The notes beneath the pieces are model-generated. The model searched no databases, was not told where the DNA came from, and was given only the letters and a program-made list of their open reading frames with translations. The position numbers and the translations under genes were made by a program. A stretch of 64,000 nucleotides of DNA from Prorocentrum cordatum. Its lineage: Eukaryota; Sar; Dinophyceae; Prorocentrales; Prorocentraceae. Shown in pieces: positions 31,061 to 41,330 of the stretch. The stretch covers positions 348,423 through 412,422 of the forward strand of contig CAUYUJ010003559.1 in assembly GCA_963575745.1 (NCBI GenBank), read 5' to 3'. Positions within the stretch are counted from its first letter, which is position 1, and the number at the start of each line of letters is the position of its first letter.

Positions 31061-32076
31061 AGTGGGATCAGGGGTTATTCGGGGCTGCTGAGGATGCTGC
31101 AGGCCTTGCTGCTGGGATGGACAAGCTCATGAATGGCATTGAGACGGAGCTCACCAACCGATATGATCATGTCGGCCCCGCGGCTAAGCGCTACGCTGGC
31201 CGGGCGGGCGCCCCTGAGTTTGTCCGGGGGCAGGTCAAGTGGCAGCCCCCCCCCCCCCCCCCCTCAAGCACACGCACAGGAGACCAGTCACCCCGGCGTG
31301 GAAGACTGCACTCAGATGGATGATGCACATTCAGAAGGAGCGCGATCGGTTGAAGACATTGGCGTCGCAACTCCAGATGGCCAACGCGTTGCGCAGCATC
31401 GAGCCTGGGCAATGCTCGGTACCCTTGCAGGCCCTCAGTGAGGTCAGCGGATTTCTGCGCAACGCAAGGCGAAGCCAGGTTTTCTACAGCAGTTGCCGCC
31501 TGAGGTTCGGAGTTTCCATGGATCAGGCTTGCAGGTTCTTGTTGGCGCTCGTTTTCCAGGAACTCAGGGCTATGATTGGACAAGAGGCCAGACTTCGCCA
31601 GGAAGATCAGCGCGATTCTTATCAGGCCTGGATGCGTTTTCAACGTGGGGCGTTCAAGCCAGGGGCGCCGATCGCACGCCGTGTTTCCAAGATGCGACCG
31701 ATGGGCCAGATCGTTCCCTTCACCCGGCGGCCAGGCGGGGCGCAACCGCAGGCTCTAGCGAATCAGGACATGCAGACGTGGAGGGAGGTCTGGACCAAGC
31801 GCGGTTGCTTGCCGCTGGATCCGCCAGCTGATGCAGACAGCTGGCCGCCCTTGCCTGGCATCGATGTTGCAGCCGGCAGGAAGGTGATTCTCACATGTCC
31901 GAAGAAGACCTCCGCGGGCCCATGTGTGCTCCATCCGCGCCTGTTGTGGCACCTGTCAGATGAGGCTCTAGAGGTGTTGCTAGTTTTTTAGACGACGCGA
32001 CGAGTTGCTAACATGGCCTGCAGAGATGTTCTGGTCGATGATGTGACGCATTCCGAAGGCTGATGAAGGTCATCGC
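31061..32076 (+). pseudogene. LINE copy 2 ORF2 linker between EEP and RT
   Basis: A long open frame (31239-31991) encodes a helical region (RWMMHIQKERDRLKTLASQL) and then a segment ending with WPPLPGIDVAAG and PCVLHPRLLWHL, the type of sequence that precedes RT in these LINEs. A C-run of about 16 at 31247-31262 separates it in frame from the upstream part (31061-31235). No catalytic motif is expected here. Confidence 0.5.
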
Positions 32077-32745
32077 TTGATTGCAGTAGTGCACACATTC
32101 CAGCGCATATGGGGTCGAGCCAGGCGAGAAATATCCCGATCTTGGGAGGGGCGGAATCGCTGCGAGAATGTCTGGGGCAATCGGGCCCGCTACACGTCCT
32201 CCGACAGTGCCTTCAGCCACACCTTGGAGTCGGAGATTGCGGTTTTGCGAGGACACTTCAGCGATACAGTATTGTTGGATCTCACCAAGGCTTTCGACCT
32301 GGCACGGCCATCGCAGTTGTTTCGTGAAGGCCTCGTGCTGGGCTACCCACCTCGGTTGTTGCTCATGTCAATCCAGATGTACCGCCAGCCTAGACGACCC
32401 AACGGCCATGGCACTTTCTCTGATCCGTTGCGGGCGGAACAGGGAATACTTGCGGGCTGCGCACGCGCGGTTTGCATGCTGGAGGTGCTGACACTGCGAG
32501 CCCTGCTTCGGGTGCGTGAGGTACATGGAGCTTTGGTGCCTCGTGCTCTGGTTGATGATGTCTCTGTGCAGTATGTTGGCCCTGACCCTACAGGTGTGCG
32601 TGCACTTGACGTTGCAGTTCGTGCATGTCAAGACGACTCGAGAGTGCTCGGCTCCTGCTTCAACGACAGGAAGTCAGGGGCGGTCGCGGCCACACCCTCG
32701 CCGCGCAGGCTCACGCGGGGCTCGAAGTTCCAGCAGCGGCCTTAG
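32077..32745 (+). pseudogene. LINE copy 2 reverse transcriptase
   Basis: Motif A is VLLDLTKAFDLARPSQLF near 32270, with the metal-binding Asp. Motif B is EQGILAGCARAVCMLEV near 32440. Motif C is ALVDDVSVQYV near 32550, with both Asp. About 220 residues in one frame hold the palm. The fingers region with the usual R-x-I motif is not clear upstream, so the 5' part is damaged. Priming is presumably target-primed as in other non-LTR elements. Confidence 0.75.
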
Positions 32746-34779
32746 ATGAGGAGACTGGGCCACGAGACTATGGGGGCACGGCCGCTACGGCTGCAGGAGA
32801 AAGCGCGCCTGCGGGAACTGCAGAGGAGACGGCGTCGGCTCCACATCTTTCGGCAGGTTGCTGGACGCAAGAACTCTGTGCTGCGGCGTGCTGGTGCTCA
32901 ACCAGCCGTTGCTCATGGCGCAGGCGTGCCTGGAATGAATGACGCTGCCCTGGCCGTGGCAAGGTCTGTGGCTGCCACTATGGTTGGGGCGCCGCCGCGG
33001 GCGCACAAGACGGCATATGTGTATTGTCAGTGGCAGGTGCGGTACGATCCTATTTTTGATGCGACGACTGCCCTTCTTTGTAGGCTGCATTGTTTTATCT
33101 GGGACAATCGAGTCTCGCTCAGTTCGCTGCGGCATGCATGGTCAAGGTTGGCGGCGCGTGCGAGCTCAACAGACTTCACCTGGGCTGCGGTTCGAGGGAT
33201 ACTAGGGGCCGCATGGCTGACGCTGGGTCGGACGGCTGGGCATTCATTGGCCCTCATCACTGGCGGGGCGATCAGTTTCATGATTATGATTTGCTCGGAA
33301 CGGCCCCTGCGGACATGAAGGTGCATTTGGAGGAGTCCATCAAGCGCTGGCAGGTGCAGAGGTTGACGTGTCATCTGCCGGTGCAGGAGGCTACTCATGA
33401 TGTTTGGGAACGTGCTCTTCGTCTTGGCCTTCGTGATGTGAGGCCGGCGCAGCTCGGAGCGCTGCGCGGGTTGTGGGCCGACCGCTACCCCACGCCTGCG
33501 CGGCTCGCCGCCTGGGGCAAGACATTCGCCCACACTGCGCTGCCTGTCAGTCGAAGGACGGATCCTACGGGCACGTGCGGAGCGACTGTCCTGCTCTGCT
33601 GCACCCCGACGAGAGCGAATTGGCGGGTGGTTTCGAGGTTCTCTGTGAAAGACACGCTTCTCATCGGGATGCTTTGCGAGCTATTGGACACCGCCCCCTG
33701 ACGGATCCCGATTTTGAAAGCCTGTATTTGAGCTATGGTTTTCCGAAACTGTCTGTCCAGCTTCCATCCCCACCTAATGTCTCTGAGGTTTGGGAGTGGG
33801 GGGGCGTTGGGGGCGACTGGGGCCCTGTGATATTTGGGGATGGAAGCGCCCAGAGCCCAGCGGCACCTGAAGTTAGGCATGCGGGGTGGGCAATCGTTCA
33901 GCTCAACGAGGAGCTCCTTCCTGTTCGGGCGGTCTATGGGTCCTTGGAGGGGGCTGTACAGACTGTAGGCAGAGCTGAGAGAACCGCTCTTCTGCAGGCT
34001 ATGGAAAAAAAGGCACCCGAGCACGGGTACACACATATGGTTGATGCTGGGCGCATGGCACGCTCGTCTTCTCTGGTTGCGCACGGGGTCCCTGTACAAC
34101 GTTACGTGCAGGAACTATTTGCGGACGAGGCTGACTTCGACTCCAAATTCGCCATGCTAATGGGACCGATTAGCTAGACACAACAACTTCCACACCCAGC
34201 TTGCCTGTATTGCGCCCACGCTGATTCCAGCTCCCGCAACACAGTTCGACACAAAGCCTTCCCGCAAAGAGCACGAGAACCGTCGATCGTCCACCACAGC
34301 CAACTCCAAACGAGGAGGCACCCGACTTTGCAGGTTTTTGTTTCGGACTTGTTGCCCCTGGTCCACGAGGGCCAAGCCTGGGATCCCGAGCTGGCTTGCG
34401 GCATGAAGAAGTATGCTGCTATCCGGAGAAAAGTGTTATTTCGCAGGCCACGCGCAGGCCCCCTGAGTACCCACCTCCCACCTTCGTCCTTGAAAGAAGG
34501 TTGGATCCGATCACTTGGATCGGCAACGCATGGGCCGACCCATTTGCGAAGTTGGCTTCGACCCGTGTCATGATCGCTCGAGTGACGGCGGAGGCGGTTG
34601 CGGGGGAGCTTAAGTTTCATCGTTCCACTATCGAGTACATCTCTTGGGCTGCTGCCAGGCTTGCGAGGCTCAGGCGGTGGACGGACCTCCAGCCTCCTCC
34701 GAGCGTCGCTCGGCAGCAGCCCCCGCCGAGGCTCAGTCTTCACGGGCACACTTTTTATCTTGATGAAGCCTCGGGATAA
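32746..34779 (+). pseudogene. LINE copy 2 thumb, zinc knuckle and RNase H
   Basis: A region of mixed frames leads to a knuckle near 33534 (HCAACQSKDGSYGHVRSDC: C-x2-C-x8-H-x4-C). RNase H type 1 follows in the same frame: VIFGDGSAQSP near 33828 (first Asp), TVGRAERTALLQAM near 33965 (Glu) and THMVDAGRMARS near 34030 (second Asp). After a break, GNAWADPFAKLAS near 34525 supplies the closing G-N-x2-A-D motif in a different frame. Catalytic residues are recognisable, but the protein is split by at least two frame changes. Confidence 0.65.
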
Positions 34780-34833
34780 GTACGTTGCGCGTCATGCTTC
34801 GCTGGGGCTTGGACCCCCAGCACGCTGATTCAT

Positions 34834-35415
34834 TTGTGTAACGGCCCTTCCAAGTTTTGCCGACCCACCGCCCTCACGGCCTTGAAGGGCCAGGAGTGGC
34901 GTCGTGTTCGTGATCGGGCGAGGCCTGTGAAGGCTGCTGCGGTGGCTGAGGCAGACCAGGCCCTTATGGATGTTGGCCTGCTCCCGCCACTTCCCGCTCC
35001 TGGAAACTCCGCGGGAGATGAAGGTGAGGCGGCCATTCGTGAATTTGCTGAGCGTGGTCACACGATTGAAAGGTACGGTCGTGTGTTGATCTGCTCTCTC
35101 TGTGCTGGTTTTGTGCTGCTCCCGCATGGTGTTCCGCGGTCGCTCCAGGCCAAGTGTCAAGGGGCGTCCAAGGTGCCGTCTACGAGGGACAAGCAGCTAC
35201 AGAAGCTCTCGAATACCTCGAGAGGCCTCCATCCGACCACGGGTGAGTGCCTAGGAGCCTCGTCCTGCTGCTCCCTCCTCGCTGACTCCTCCCTGCCCAC
35301 CTCACTGCCTCGTGCCGAGGGCCCTCCGTGCGGAGGAGGCCACTTCGTCGCGGGCGGGGGAGGCTCTGGTGGAGCGGGCGGGGGGGGTCTCGCGGCGGAA
35401 GGGGAATTCTCATGA
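34834..35415 (+). CDS. LINE copy 2 C-terminal Cys-containing region
   Basis: One open frame of 193 residues. After a helical stretch it reads RYGRVLICSLCAGFVLLPHG and then LQAKCQGA, a C-x2-C plus distant Cys that may form a small zinc-binding tail, which I believe is common at the end of dinoflagellate LINE ORF2s. The last 60 residues are Gly/Ser-rich and may be beyond the true end. No ATG is implied as a start; it is probably the C-terminus of ORF2 separated by a frame change. Confidence 0.4.
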   Translation: MCNGPSKFCRPTALTALKGQEWRRVRDRARPVKAAAVAEADQALMDVGLLPPLPAPGNSAGDEGEAAIREFAERGHTIERYGRVLICSLCAGFVLLPHGVPRSLQAKCQGASKVPSTRDKQLQKLSNTSRGLHPTTGECLGASSCCSLLADSSLPTSLPRAEGPPCGGGHFVAGGGGSGGAGGGGLAAEGEFS

Positions 35416-35559
35416 TTCTGACTAATTAATGATATCGGCCACGACGACGGGCATCCGTGGTCTCGGCCGACGCCGCTGCCGCCTTTGGTGGCAGCCATCG
35501 CCTCAGCCTGTGGGCGTCCGTTACCCTGCGGACGCCTCCCAGTCGGCGCACACCCACCT

Positions 35560-35672
35560 TCTCCTCCGCCTCCTCCTCCTCCTCCTCCTCCTCCTCCTCA
35601 TGCTCCTCTTCCTCCTCCTCCTCCTCCTCCTTCACCTCCTCCTCCTCCTCCTGCTCCTCCTCAGCCAATGAT
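35560..35672. repeat. (CTC)n microsatellite
   Basis: CTC/TCC triplets with a few TGC and TTC variants. The first bases after it (AGCCAATGATGCTGACG) match 11 of 17 positions of a DinoSL end, too few to call. Confidence 0.9.
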
Positions 35673-35679
35673 GCTGACG

Positions 35680-36109
35680 TCGACCATGTTCTTGAGCGAG
35701 TGGGCGTAAAGCGAAATCCATTGAAACAGGAAGCTCTATTGCAGTACCACTCACGAGCCAAAAAACAGTGGAATTCGCGTTGAAGAGACAAGCGACTCAC
35801 ACCGGTGCTACGACAAGACATTTAGGACCGCGCATATCTTCCACACAACATTTGGGGAAAGCTCAAACTCTACGTATCAAAGCTGCTAAACACACATAGC
35901 TTAGTATGGGGTCTGTTTGGTGAAAATTTGGTATCCCGCAGCGTTGGAGGCGATGTGTCATGCTATATCAAACCATTACAACGGCCCTGTTTGGATTCGA
36001 ATCCTTTGTTTCTAGCGATGACCAAATACGGAAACTACAATTAGGTGTTGCGGGGTTGTGCAGGAGGGCGATGAGATGGAAGGCGGCTTGGTAGGAGGCG
36101 GGAGGAGTA
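35680..36109. other. no gene recognised
   Basis: AT-richer than the window average. No domain, repeat or RNA gene is seen. Confidence 0.3.
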
Positions 36110-36472
36110 CGATGCCTGAGTTCCGACACCATGTTTCATCACTGGAGGCTCGTTCCGTTTGATGATGAACTTCGAATTCGTCGATTGAAATGGTTGCAGT
36201 CTATTTTCTCCCGGCCTGAGGCGCATCGACAACTGATAACCACTTGGTTTGGAAATTCCGCATGCGATAGCTCTGTATTCTCAGGCGGTCTTGTCGGTAC
36301 GAGCAGCAACCCTTGGGCCATTCGAGCGCAGAAAGAGATCTTGGCCCTCACTCGAGTATCCGATGAGGCTGCTGAATGTTGGGAGCGCGCTGAACGCTGC
36401 CTTGCTCATTTCTCCGATCCCAGAATTGCTGGTGCTTTCGCTCGGGTGCATGTGCGGGTATTTGGGCGTTGA
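36110..36472 (+). pseudogene. fragment of a LINE ORF2 (post-RT region)
   Basis: The frame reads FHHWRLVPFDDELRIRRLKW, then LQSIFSRPEAHRQLITTWFG and later NPWAIRAQKEILALTR. In style this resembles the segment between RT and zinc/RNase H in dinoflagellate LINEs (basic RRLKW helix, Pro-x-H, later PW). No RT motif is present and no homology to the neighbouring LINE copies is obvious, so it is a separate, truncated insertion. Judged from pattern alone. Confidence 0.35.
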
Positions 36473-36743
36473 GGTTGCGCCCCCGGTACGGCAGAGGAGA
36501 ACATGAAGGAGGAGTAGGGGGCATTACTCACAGAGCGTATGCACGTTTGTCCCTGGTCTGACAGTACGGGCCCTTGTGCTGCGACCTGTTCGTCTTTTTC
36601 TGGGCCGGTGAATCACATGCGCATTGTACTTGGTACTGTCTCGCTGGCACAAGCATCAGGTCGGGCATGTCCTCCTACAGCAGACGGATTTTGAACCACT
36701 AAAAAAAACTACACCAACATACTCAACAAAATAGTCGACAAAT

Positions 36744-36786
36744 CGTTCCCAGACTATTTTTGACAATTTTTGAATGTTCCTCCTGT
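36744..36786 (+). repeat. dispersed 43-bp repeat, copy 2
   Basis: Ungapped match to 6251-6293 (34 of 43). It lies in a 200-bp AT-rich stretch containing A-runs (36700-36800), again ending TCCTCCTGT. Confidence 0.6.
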
Positions 36787-37138
36787 AGGGGGACACACCC
36801 GACTTGACACAAGCACTTACACTCACAAACCAATGCATTGCATGTCAGGAGGTACTTGGGGAACGGAGCACGGCACACCGACACCCAGCAGGCGCACTGG
36901 CGCGTAAGCGATGCCTGGAAGGCTTCGTCATTGCAGCCACTCTGCATCTCATCATACCTATCTTGGAAAACTTGCTGTTCGGTGTTTGGGGAGCTTTCGG
37001 AGTACCACCGTCACGCCTTGACGCATCTCCCAATGGTGCCGCGCAGCCGCCACGGAATACGACGAGGTCCCCCTCGGGACCGAGGCGCTCCCGCCCCGGC
37101 TCGGAGTCACGTGCGGGACCACCCCGCCCAAGCGCCAG

Positions 37139-37776
37139 GTGTTGGAACAAACGGAAGGACGAGAGAAGGAGGAGGCAGGGGGCAAGGGCGCCACAAAGAG
37201 CAAGGACGACGACTGTATGCACCTGGTCAAGGCCACCGCCCGCCTGGCGCTCGCCACCGCTCGCGAGCTCGCTCTGGTCTCGGCCTGCCGAAGGAAGAGA
37301 CGATCTTGGCCACGGAGGGGTTGGCCGCCCGCCAACAGAGGGCATCAGGCCAAGACGGAGGAGCTGCAGGCCCAGACGAAGCAGGATCCCACGGCAGACA
37401 CTGGGATCCTGGGGCCTCCATATCTGATGGCGTGGCTCATGACAATAATGACTATCAAAATGGCAGCGCAGAATGGGGCCAAGGCCCCCATAGAAGCATT
37501 CGTGGCAGAACACGTCCTGAACAAAAATCACAAGTACTTGAACACGTACGTGAAGCACTTCAGCATCAGGGCTTCGTAGGGCCCCCGCTGGGACAGGAGA
37601 ACAAGATGGTCAAGTTCCAGTTCCAGTTTGTCCGGGGGGGTCCAGCGTCGAATACAGCAGTGCAGGTTCTCGAGGCCGTCCCCCAGGAGATCGAAGCAGC
37701 AGAGATGGTCAGTCCGGCCCCCCGCGCGAACCTCGAGAGGGAAGCGTCCCGGGCCCTCCAGAAGGTCTTCAAGTAG
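37139..37776 (+). pseudogene. unknown helical protein, frameshifted
   Basis: The first frame (37139-37579) encodes a charged start (EQTEGREKEEAGGKGATKSK), an Ala/Leu helix (LVKATARLALATARELALV) and an ordered segment (APIEAFVAEHVLNKNHKYLN, then TYVKHFSIRAS). At about 37575 a second frame continues with GPPLGQENKMVKFQFQFVRG and ends REASRALQKVFK at 37776. The protein-like continuation across the shift argues for a once-intact gene. I do not recognise the family. Its place just upstream of LINE copy 3 may be chance. Confidence 0.4.
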
Positions 37777-38232
37777 GATGGCTTCAGAGTAGCGCCTGGG
37801 CGCGTGAACTGGTGCAAAACGGTTTCCTGGATCCCAATATGTTGCGCCCACCTTTCGAAGCGAATCGGATGGTGCGCATTGTGGCTGAGCCCCGTGTTGG
37901 AAGGGGAAGGGGCGGGGTCGCGGTCGTGGTCATCGGGGGAGGAAGAGGGGAGGGGAGGAACAACAGCAGGTGCCGCCCTCGGATGCGTCTCGCAGGCCAT
38001 GGTGCCCGCGAGGAGGCCCATCCCCAGGGCCAGGCTGATGCCTGAAGGCGCCCTCGTCGGCAGGGCCACTTCAAAATCCATGTTTCGTATCCCTTGTGGG
38101 TTAGGTTATGCCTGCATGGATCCGCTTGGGGAAGGGTGCACGGCAAGGTTGTTCCATGCACAGGTGGTGAGTGGTGGCATCGGCTCCGAATTGCTTTGTC
38201 AATTGTCAATGTCTTCCTCCTCCTCCTCCTCC

Positions 38233-38269
38233 GCCGTAGCCATTTTGGTTCAAGCCATTGTGGCTCAAG
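38233..38269 (+). other. double DinoSL: full leader plus truncated relic
   Basis: 38233-38254 matches all 22 positions of the leader except one (GGTTCAAG for GGCTCAAG). Immediately after, 38255-38269 is CCATTGTGGCTCAAG, a leader lacking its first seven bases and carrying one change. The relic begins exactly after the AG of CCGTAG, as expected if an older genomic leader copy was itself used as a trans-splice acceptor in a second round. The relic's T-to-G change is the same as in the leader copy at 2694-2714. Confidence 0.9.
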
Positions 38270-38418
38270 TCCACAGCGTTGGCTCAGCGGACGAGAGTTT
38301 CGGCAAAGGGGGAGCAGCGGCCCCCACCCATTTCACGGAGGCCACACCTTCGACTCCTTTCGGTACAGCGTTGCGGTTTCAGCCCGCGCGATCTATCATT
38401 CACGATTACCCGACAGCC

Positions 38419-39597
38419 ATGGCGCCACCTGCTAGGCAGGAACAGGCAGTCTTGCCAGGGCCGGGATACCCCGTCTGGGGATGCGGGAGATGCGGCGCTT
38501 CGCAGAACTGGGCAAGTCGTGCCACCTGCCAGTGCGGCAGCGAAGCTCCTGCTCGGATTGTGTCACGGGCAAAGGAGAATGCGGCGGCTGGGGCTCAAGG
38601 CAAGTCCCTCGGCAAAGGCAAAGGCAAAGGTTACACACGCGGGCAAAACGGTGGCAATGGTGACAAAGGCATGCTCCAGAAGCTCGAGAGCCAGATGGCT
38701 CAAGCTATCAATGCGATGCAAGGAAATCAGAGTACTACTACGACGGCCAGTCCTCCTGCAGCACAGGCGGCAGGAGCTAAGCCGCCGTGGCACAGCACTC
38801 AACCTCGGACAGATCAAGCGAATGCTGAGGAGAAATCGGATAGTGAGAAGAGAGACGAGTTGTTACAAGACACCAATGAGCTCAAGGCCGTTCTTAAAAT
38901 AACCCGCGGCAACGATGAATCCCTCAGAAAGCCCATTGCGGATCGGATTAAGGACTTGCGAGCAAAGCACAAGATGTTGCGCTCGCCAACGACAGCTCAC
39001 AGGCGTGCAGCACAGGACCTCCAGCGTGCCAAAACTTCTCCTCAGAAGATGCAGGCAGAGCTGGAGGATAAGTACAAGCAGTTCCAAGGCCTTCCCGAAT
39101 CCATTGCCAAGAGATAAAGAGAGAAAGAGAGAGGAAGAGAGAGAGAGAGAGTGAGATACAGGCAACGCAAGACGAAGTGGTGCAGTTGCAGGCTGAGTTC
39201 GCGAAGACGGCGAAGCATGTCACCCCCCGAGTGCCAGTCTGACAAGGTGCCCAACCTGTCCAATGTATTTGAGTTCACCGACGCCGAAGTGCCTGAGGAG
39301 CTGCAGCAGTTCCTCAAGGGCGCAGAGTGGAAGGCACTCCAGCAGCTGCTCACCAAGAAGGCTGCGACCATCTCCTCTGGCGCTGCTGGCATGGATGTTG
39401 ACCCTGTTGGCGGCTCAGACGGCGGGGGTGCAGACGACGCAGCTGCAGCCCCAGGGCATGGGGGCGTCTCCGCCAAACGTGACTTCGAGGAGTTGTCGGA
39501 GTCAGAGCAGGAGCAGCTCTTCCAACTCGCAGGGTATCAACCTGCTTTCAAAGCGAAGCTTGCTGAGTTATCAGTCAAGCGAGCCCATTGTTCCTGA
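38419..39597 (+). pseudogene. LINE copy 3 ORF1 with Cys4 zinc finger
   Basis: The ATG at 38419 gives MAPPARQEQAVLPGPGYPVW and then GCGRCGASQNWASRATCQCG. The spacing C-x2-C-x11-C-x1-C and the N-W pair match ORF1 of copy 1. A Gly/Lys/Arg-rich stretch and long charged helices follow (KPIADRIKDLRAKHK; DKYKQFQGLPESIAKR) up to a stop at 39115-39117. Directly after is an expanded (GA)n tract (39118-39152). Coiled-coil coding (QATQDEVVQLQAEFAKTAKH) resumes in another frame and then, after a second shift, VFEFTDAEVPEELQQFLK to 39597. The GA expansion probably broke the gene. Confidence 0.65.
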
Positions 39598-40212
39598 TGA
39601 CATATACTTGATTGAATGGTTGAAAGGGTTGACTCGTTGGAGTTCATTGGAGCCGACTCCAGGGACTTCGTCATCGCCCTCTCCTTTGCGGCCCTGGGCT
39701 GACCCTGAGAAGGTTGAGACTGTGATGCAGACGGCACCCCCAACGCAGCTCGTGGGTGCCTACCCCCCGAGTGGGCGAGGAGTGGGATCCCGTGTCGCAG
39801 AATCGCTGGAGGGAGGCCCGAGTACCCTATGTTCGAGGATGGCACGGCCTGGAGCGTCGATACCTACGAGGTTGGTGGCTACTCATGGAGGGCAAGATGG
39901 GAATTCTCCGGCGCCAACATCAGCGTCTGAACCCAGGTCAACCTCCTTTGGCGGGGCAGGGACCTACGATGCAGACTGGAGTGAGCAGATGCCGACATCA
40001 GCACCTTCAGACTGTAAGGTCGTCAACGATGATAATCACAATGTTCAGTTCGATGTACAGAGAGTATCAGGTTCCCCTGTGTCTCATCTTGGTTGTGTAT
40101 CTGACGCAAAGGCCGATCACGTTGATAACTTTCACTGGTTCGAGACGTTCAATGCTAATGGTGGAAAGCGAACAGTGAAACGCAGATTGGAGAAAACTAC
40201 TGCAAAGGTGAT
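39598..40212 (+). pseudogene. LINE copy 3, unassigned region before the endonuclease core
   Basis: A plus-strand open frame spans it (Pro/Ser/Thr-rich, ending RRLEKTTAKVI) but shows no domain. By position it should hold the ORF2 start and the N-terminal EEP strands, which are not legible, so this part is probably decayed or rearranged. Confidence 0.35.
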
Positions 40213-40830
40213 TTGATTCAAGAGCTTGGATACTTGGAGGCAGACCTTGAGGCTCTTGGTGCGTGGTGTGCCGGTCGCGGCTGGACTATGCCGACAATGC
40301 GAGCACTGGCGGCTGCGGCGACGTCAAGTTACAGCACTGGTGCAGGAACTGCAGCGTTCGCTCGACCAGGTATCGGACTACGACCTCCAGCAGATAGGCG
40401 AGAGCAATTCTTCCCGCATCGGCTTCAGCGAGTTGAGGTCGATCTGCCTGGCTGGCCCGCCATCGCGGTCTTCAACATCGACCTCTACCCGCAGGTAGGC
40501 CCGAGCGGCGCAAACGCGCCCATTCTAGCTGAGCTCGGGCGAGTCATTCAGAGCGTTCGAGGTCCTGCCTGTTGTGCAGGGGATTGGAACCTGAGCCCCG
40601 AGACCCTGGAGGCCTCTGAGTTCCCCCCCTGGCTGGCCTGCGTGTCCCGGCGCCTTCGGTGCCAATTTGTAGAGGGGGAGCGGGTTCCAGTAGAATTGAT
40701 TGTTACTGTTTAAATGGATCTCTGATGAGAAGTTTCAAAAACTCACGGTCGATACGCGCTGGACGGTTAAGCCCCGCAGGCCTATCCGTCTCGCTATAAC
40801 GGTTTCAAGCTCGAGCATTCAGTTTATTCT
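40213..40830 (+). pseudogene. LINE copy 3 EEP endonuclease, C-terminal half
   Basis: The frame 40213-40713 contains IAVFNIDLYPQVGPSGANAP followed by ACCAGDWNLSPETLEASEF near 40570, the G-D-W-N strand with catalytic Asp/Asn of the EEP fold. In another frame near 40745-40800 the expected final strand reads VDTRWTVKPRRPIRLAI, where the usual catalytic His of the x-P-H-x-P-V pattern is Arg. Upstream catalytic strands (Asn, Gln-Glu) are not found. Not functional as it stands. Confidence 0.6.
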
Positions 40831-41330
40831 GTGACCCCCGTGCTGCCCGCAGAGTTCCCCATAGGCCCAGCCCCTCAGCCTCCCACATGGTCGATCGAGA
40901 GACGTCTGGCGGAGAGCGCGTGCGAAGCGGCGTCGGACCCTTCGGTCACCTCCAGCGTTGCTTGGGCCATGCTGTCCAATGCCTGGGGACGTTTTGCCAT
41001 GACCGCTGCGCGGTATTTGGGAGAAAGAGCGGGCCAGCCTTTAAAACATCCAGGGTCCTTTGGGCGAGGTTTAAAGGCACGGTGGGTTGAAGACTGTTGC
41101 ATGGCCAAGACCTCAAGCGATGTGCAAGCGATAGCGGACGGCAGGAAGTGGCTCCAGAATGCTGTTGCTCGGGTTTATTGTTTTTCCGCGCGTTCCCGAC
41201 TCCCGCCCAAAATCAGATGGCGCTTGCCCGCGAGGTCTCAAGTTTTAGTTGACGAGTTCTCAGGACTGGGTCTCAGCTCCAGGCTAGAGCGATCTGTCAC
41301 CACTGCCAGGAAATTGATGAGCCGAAGAGA
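40831..41330 (+). pseudogene. LINE copy 3 ORF2 linker
   Basis: The open frame begins MTPVLPAEFPIGPAPQPPTW and continues helical to 41334, overlapping the start of the RT frame by four bases. It is the region that normally joins EEP to RT. No catalytic motif. Confidence 0.45.

Larger units (their letters stand above)
28247..35415 (+). mobile_element. LINE (non-LTR retrotransposon) copy 2, near full length
   Basis: The layout is DinoSL, leader, ORF1 with zinc finger (28409-29571), ORF2 with EEP endonuclease (about 30307-31000), linker, RT (32077-32745), CCHC-like knuckle, RNase H (about 33810-34560) and a Cys-containing tail (to 35415). Domain order EEP-RT-zinc-RNase H is that of RNase H-bearing LINE clades. 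The reading frame breaks many times, so this copy is dead. The 3' boundary is placed at the last stop; no poly-A tail or target-site duplication was identified. Confidence 0.8.

Noticed and set aside
35672-35690. Possible decayed leader after the (CTC)n tract (AGCCAATGATGCTGACG)
   Set aside because: Only 11 of 17 matches and no ORF1 downstream. Noted because the position fits the pattern, but not called.
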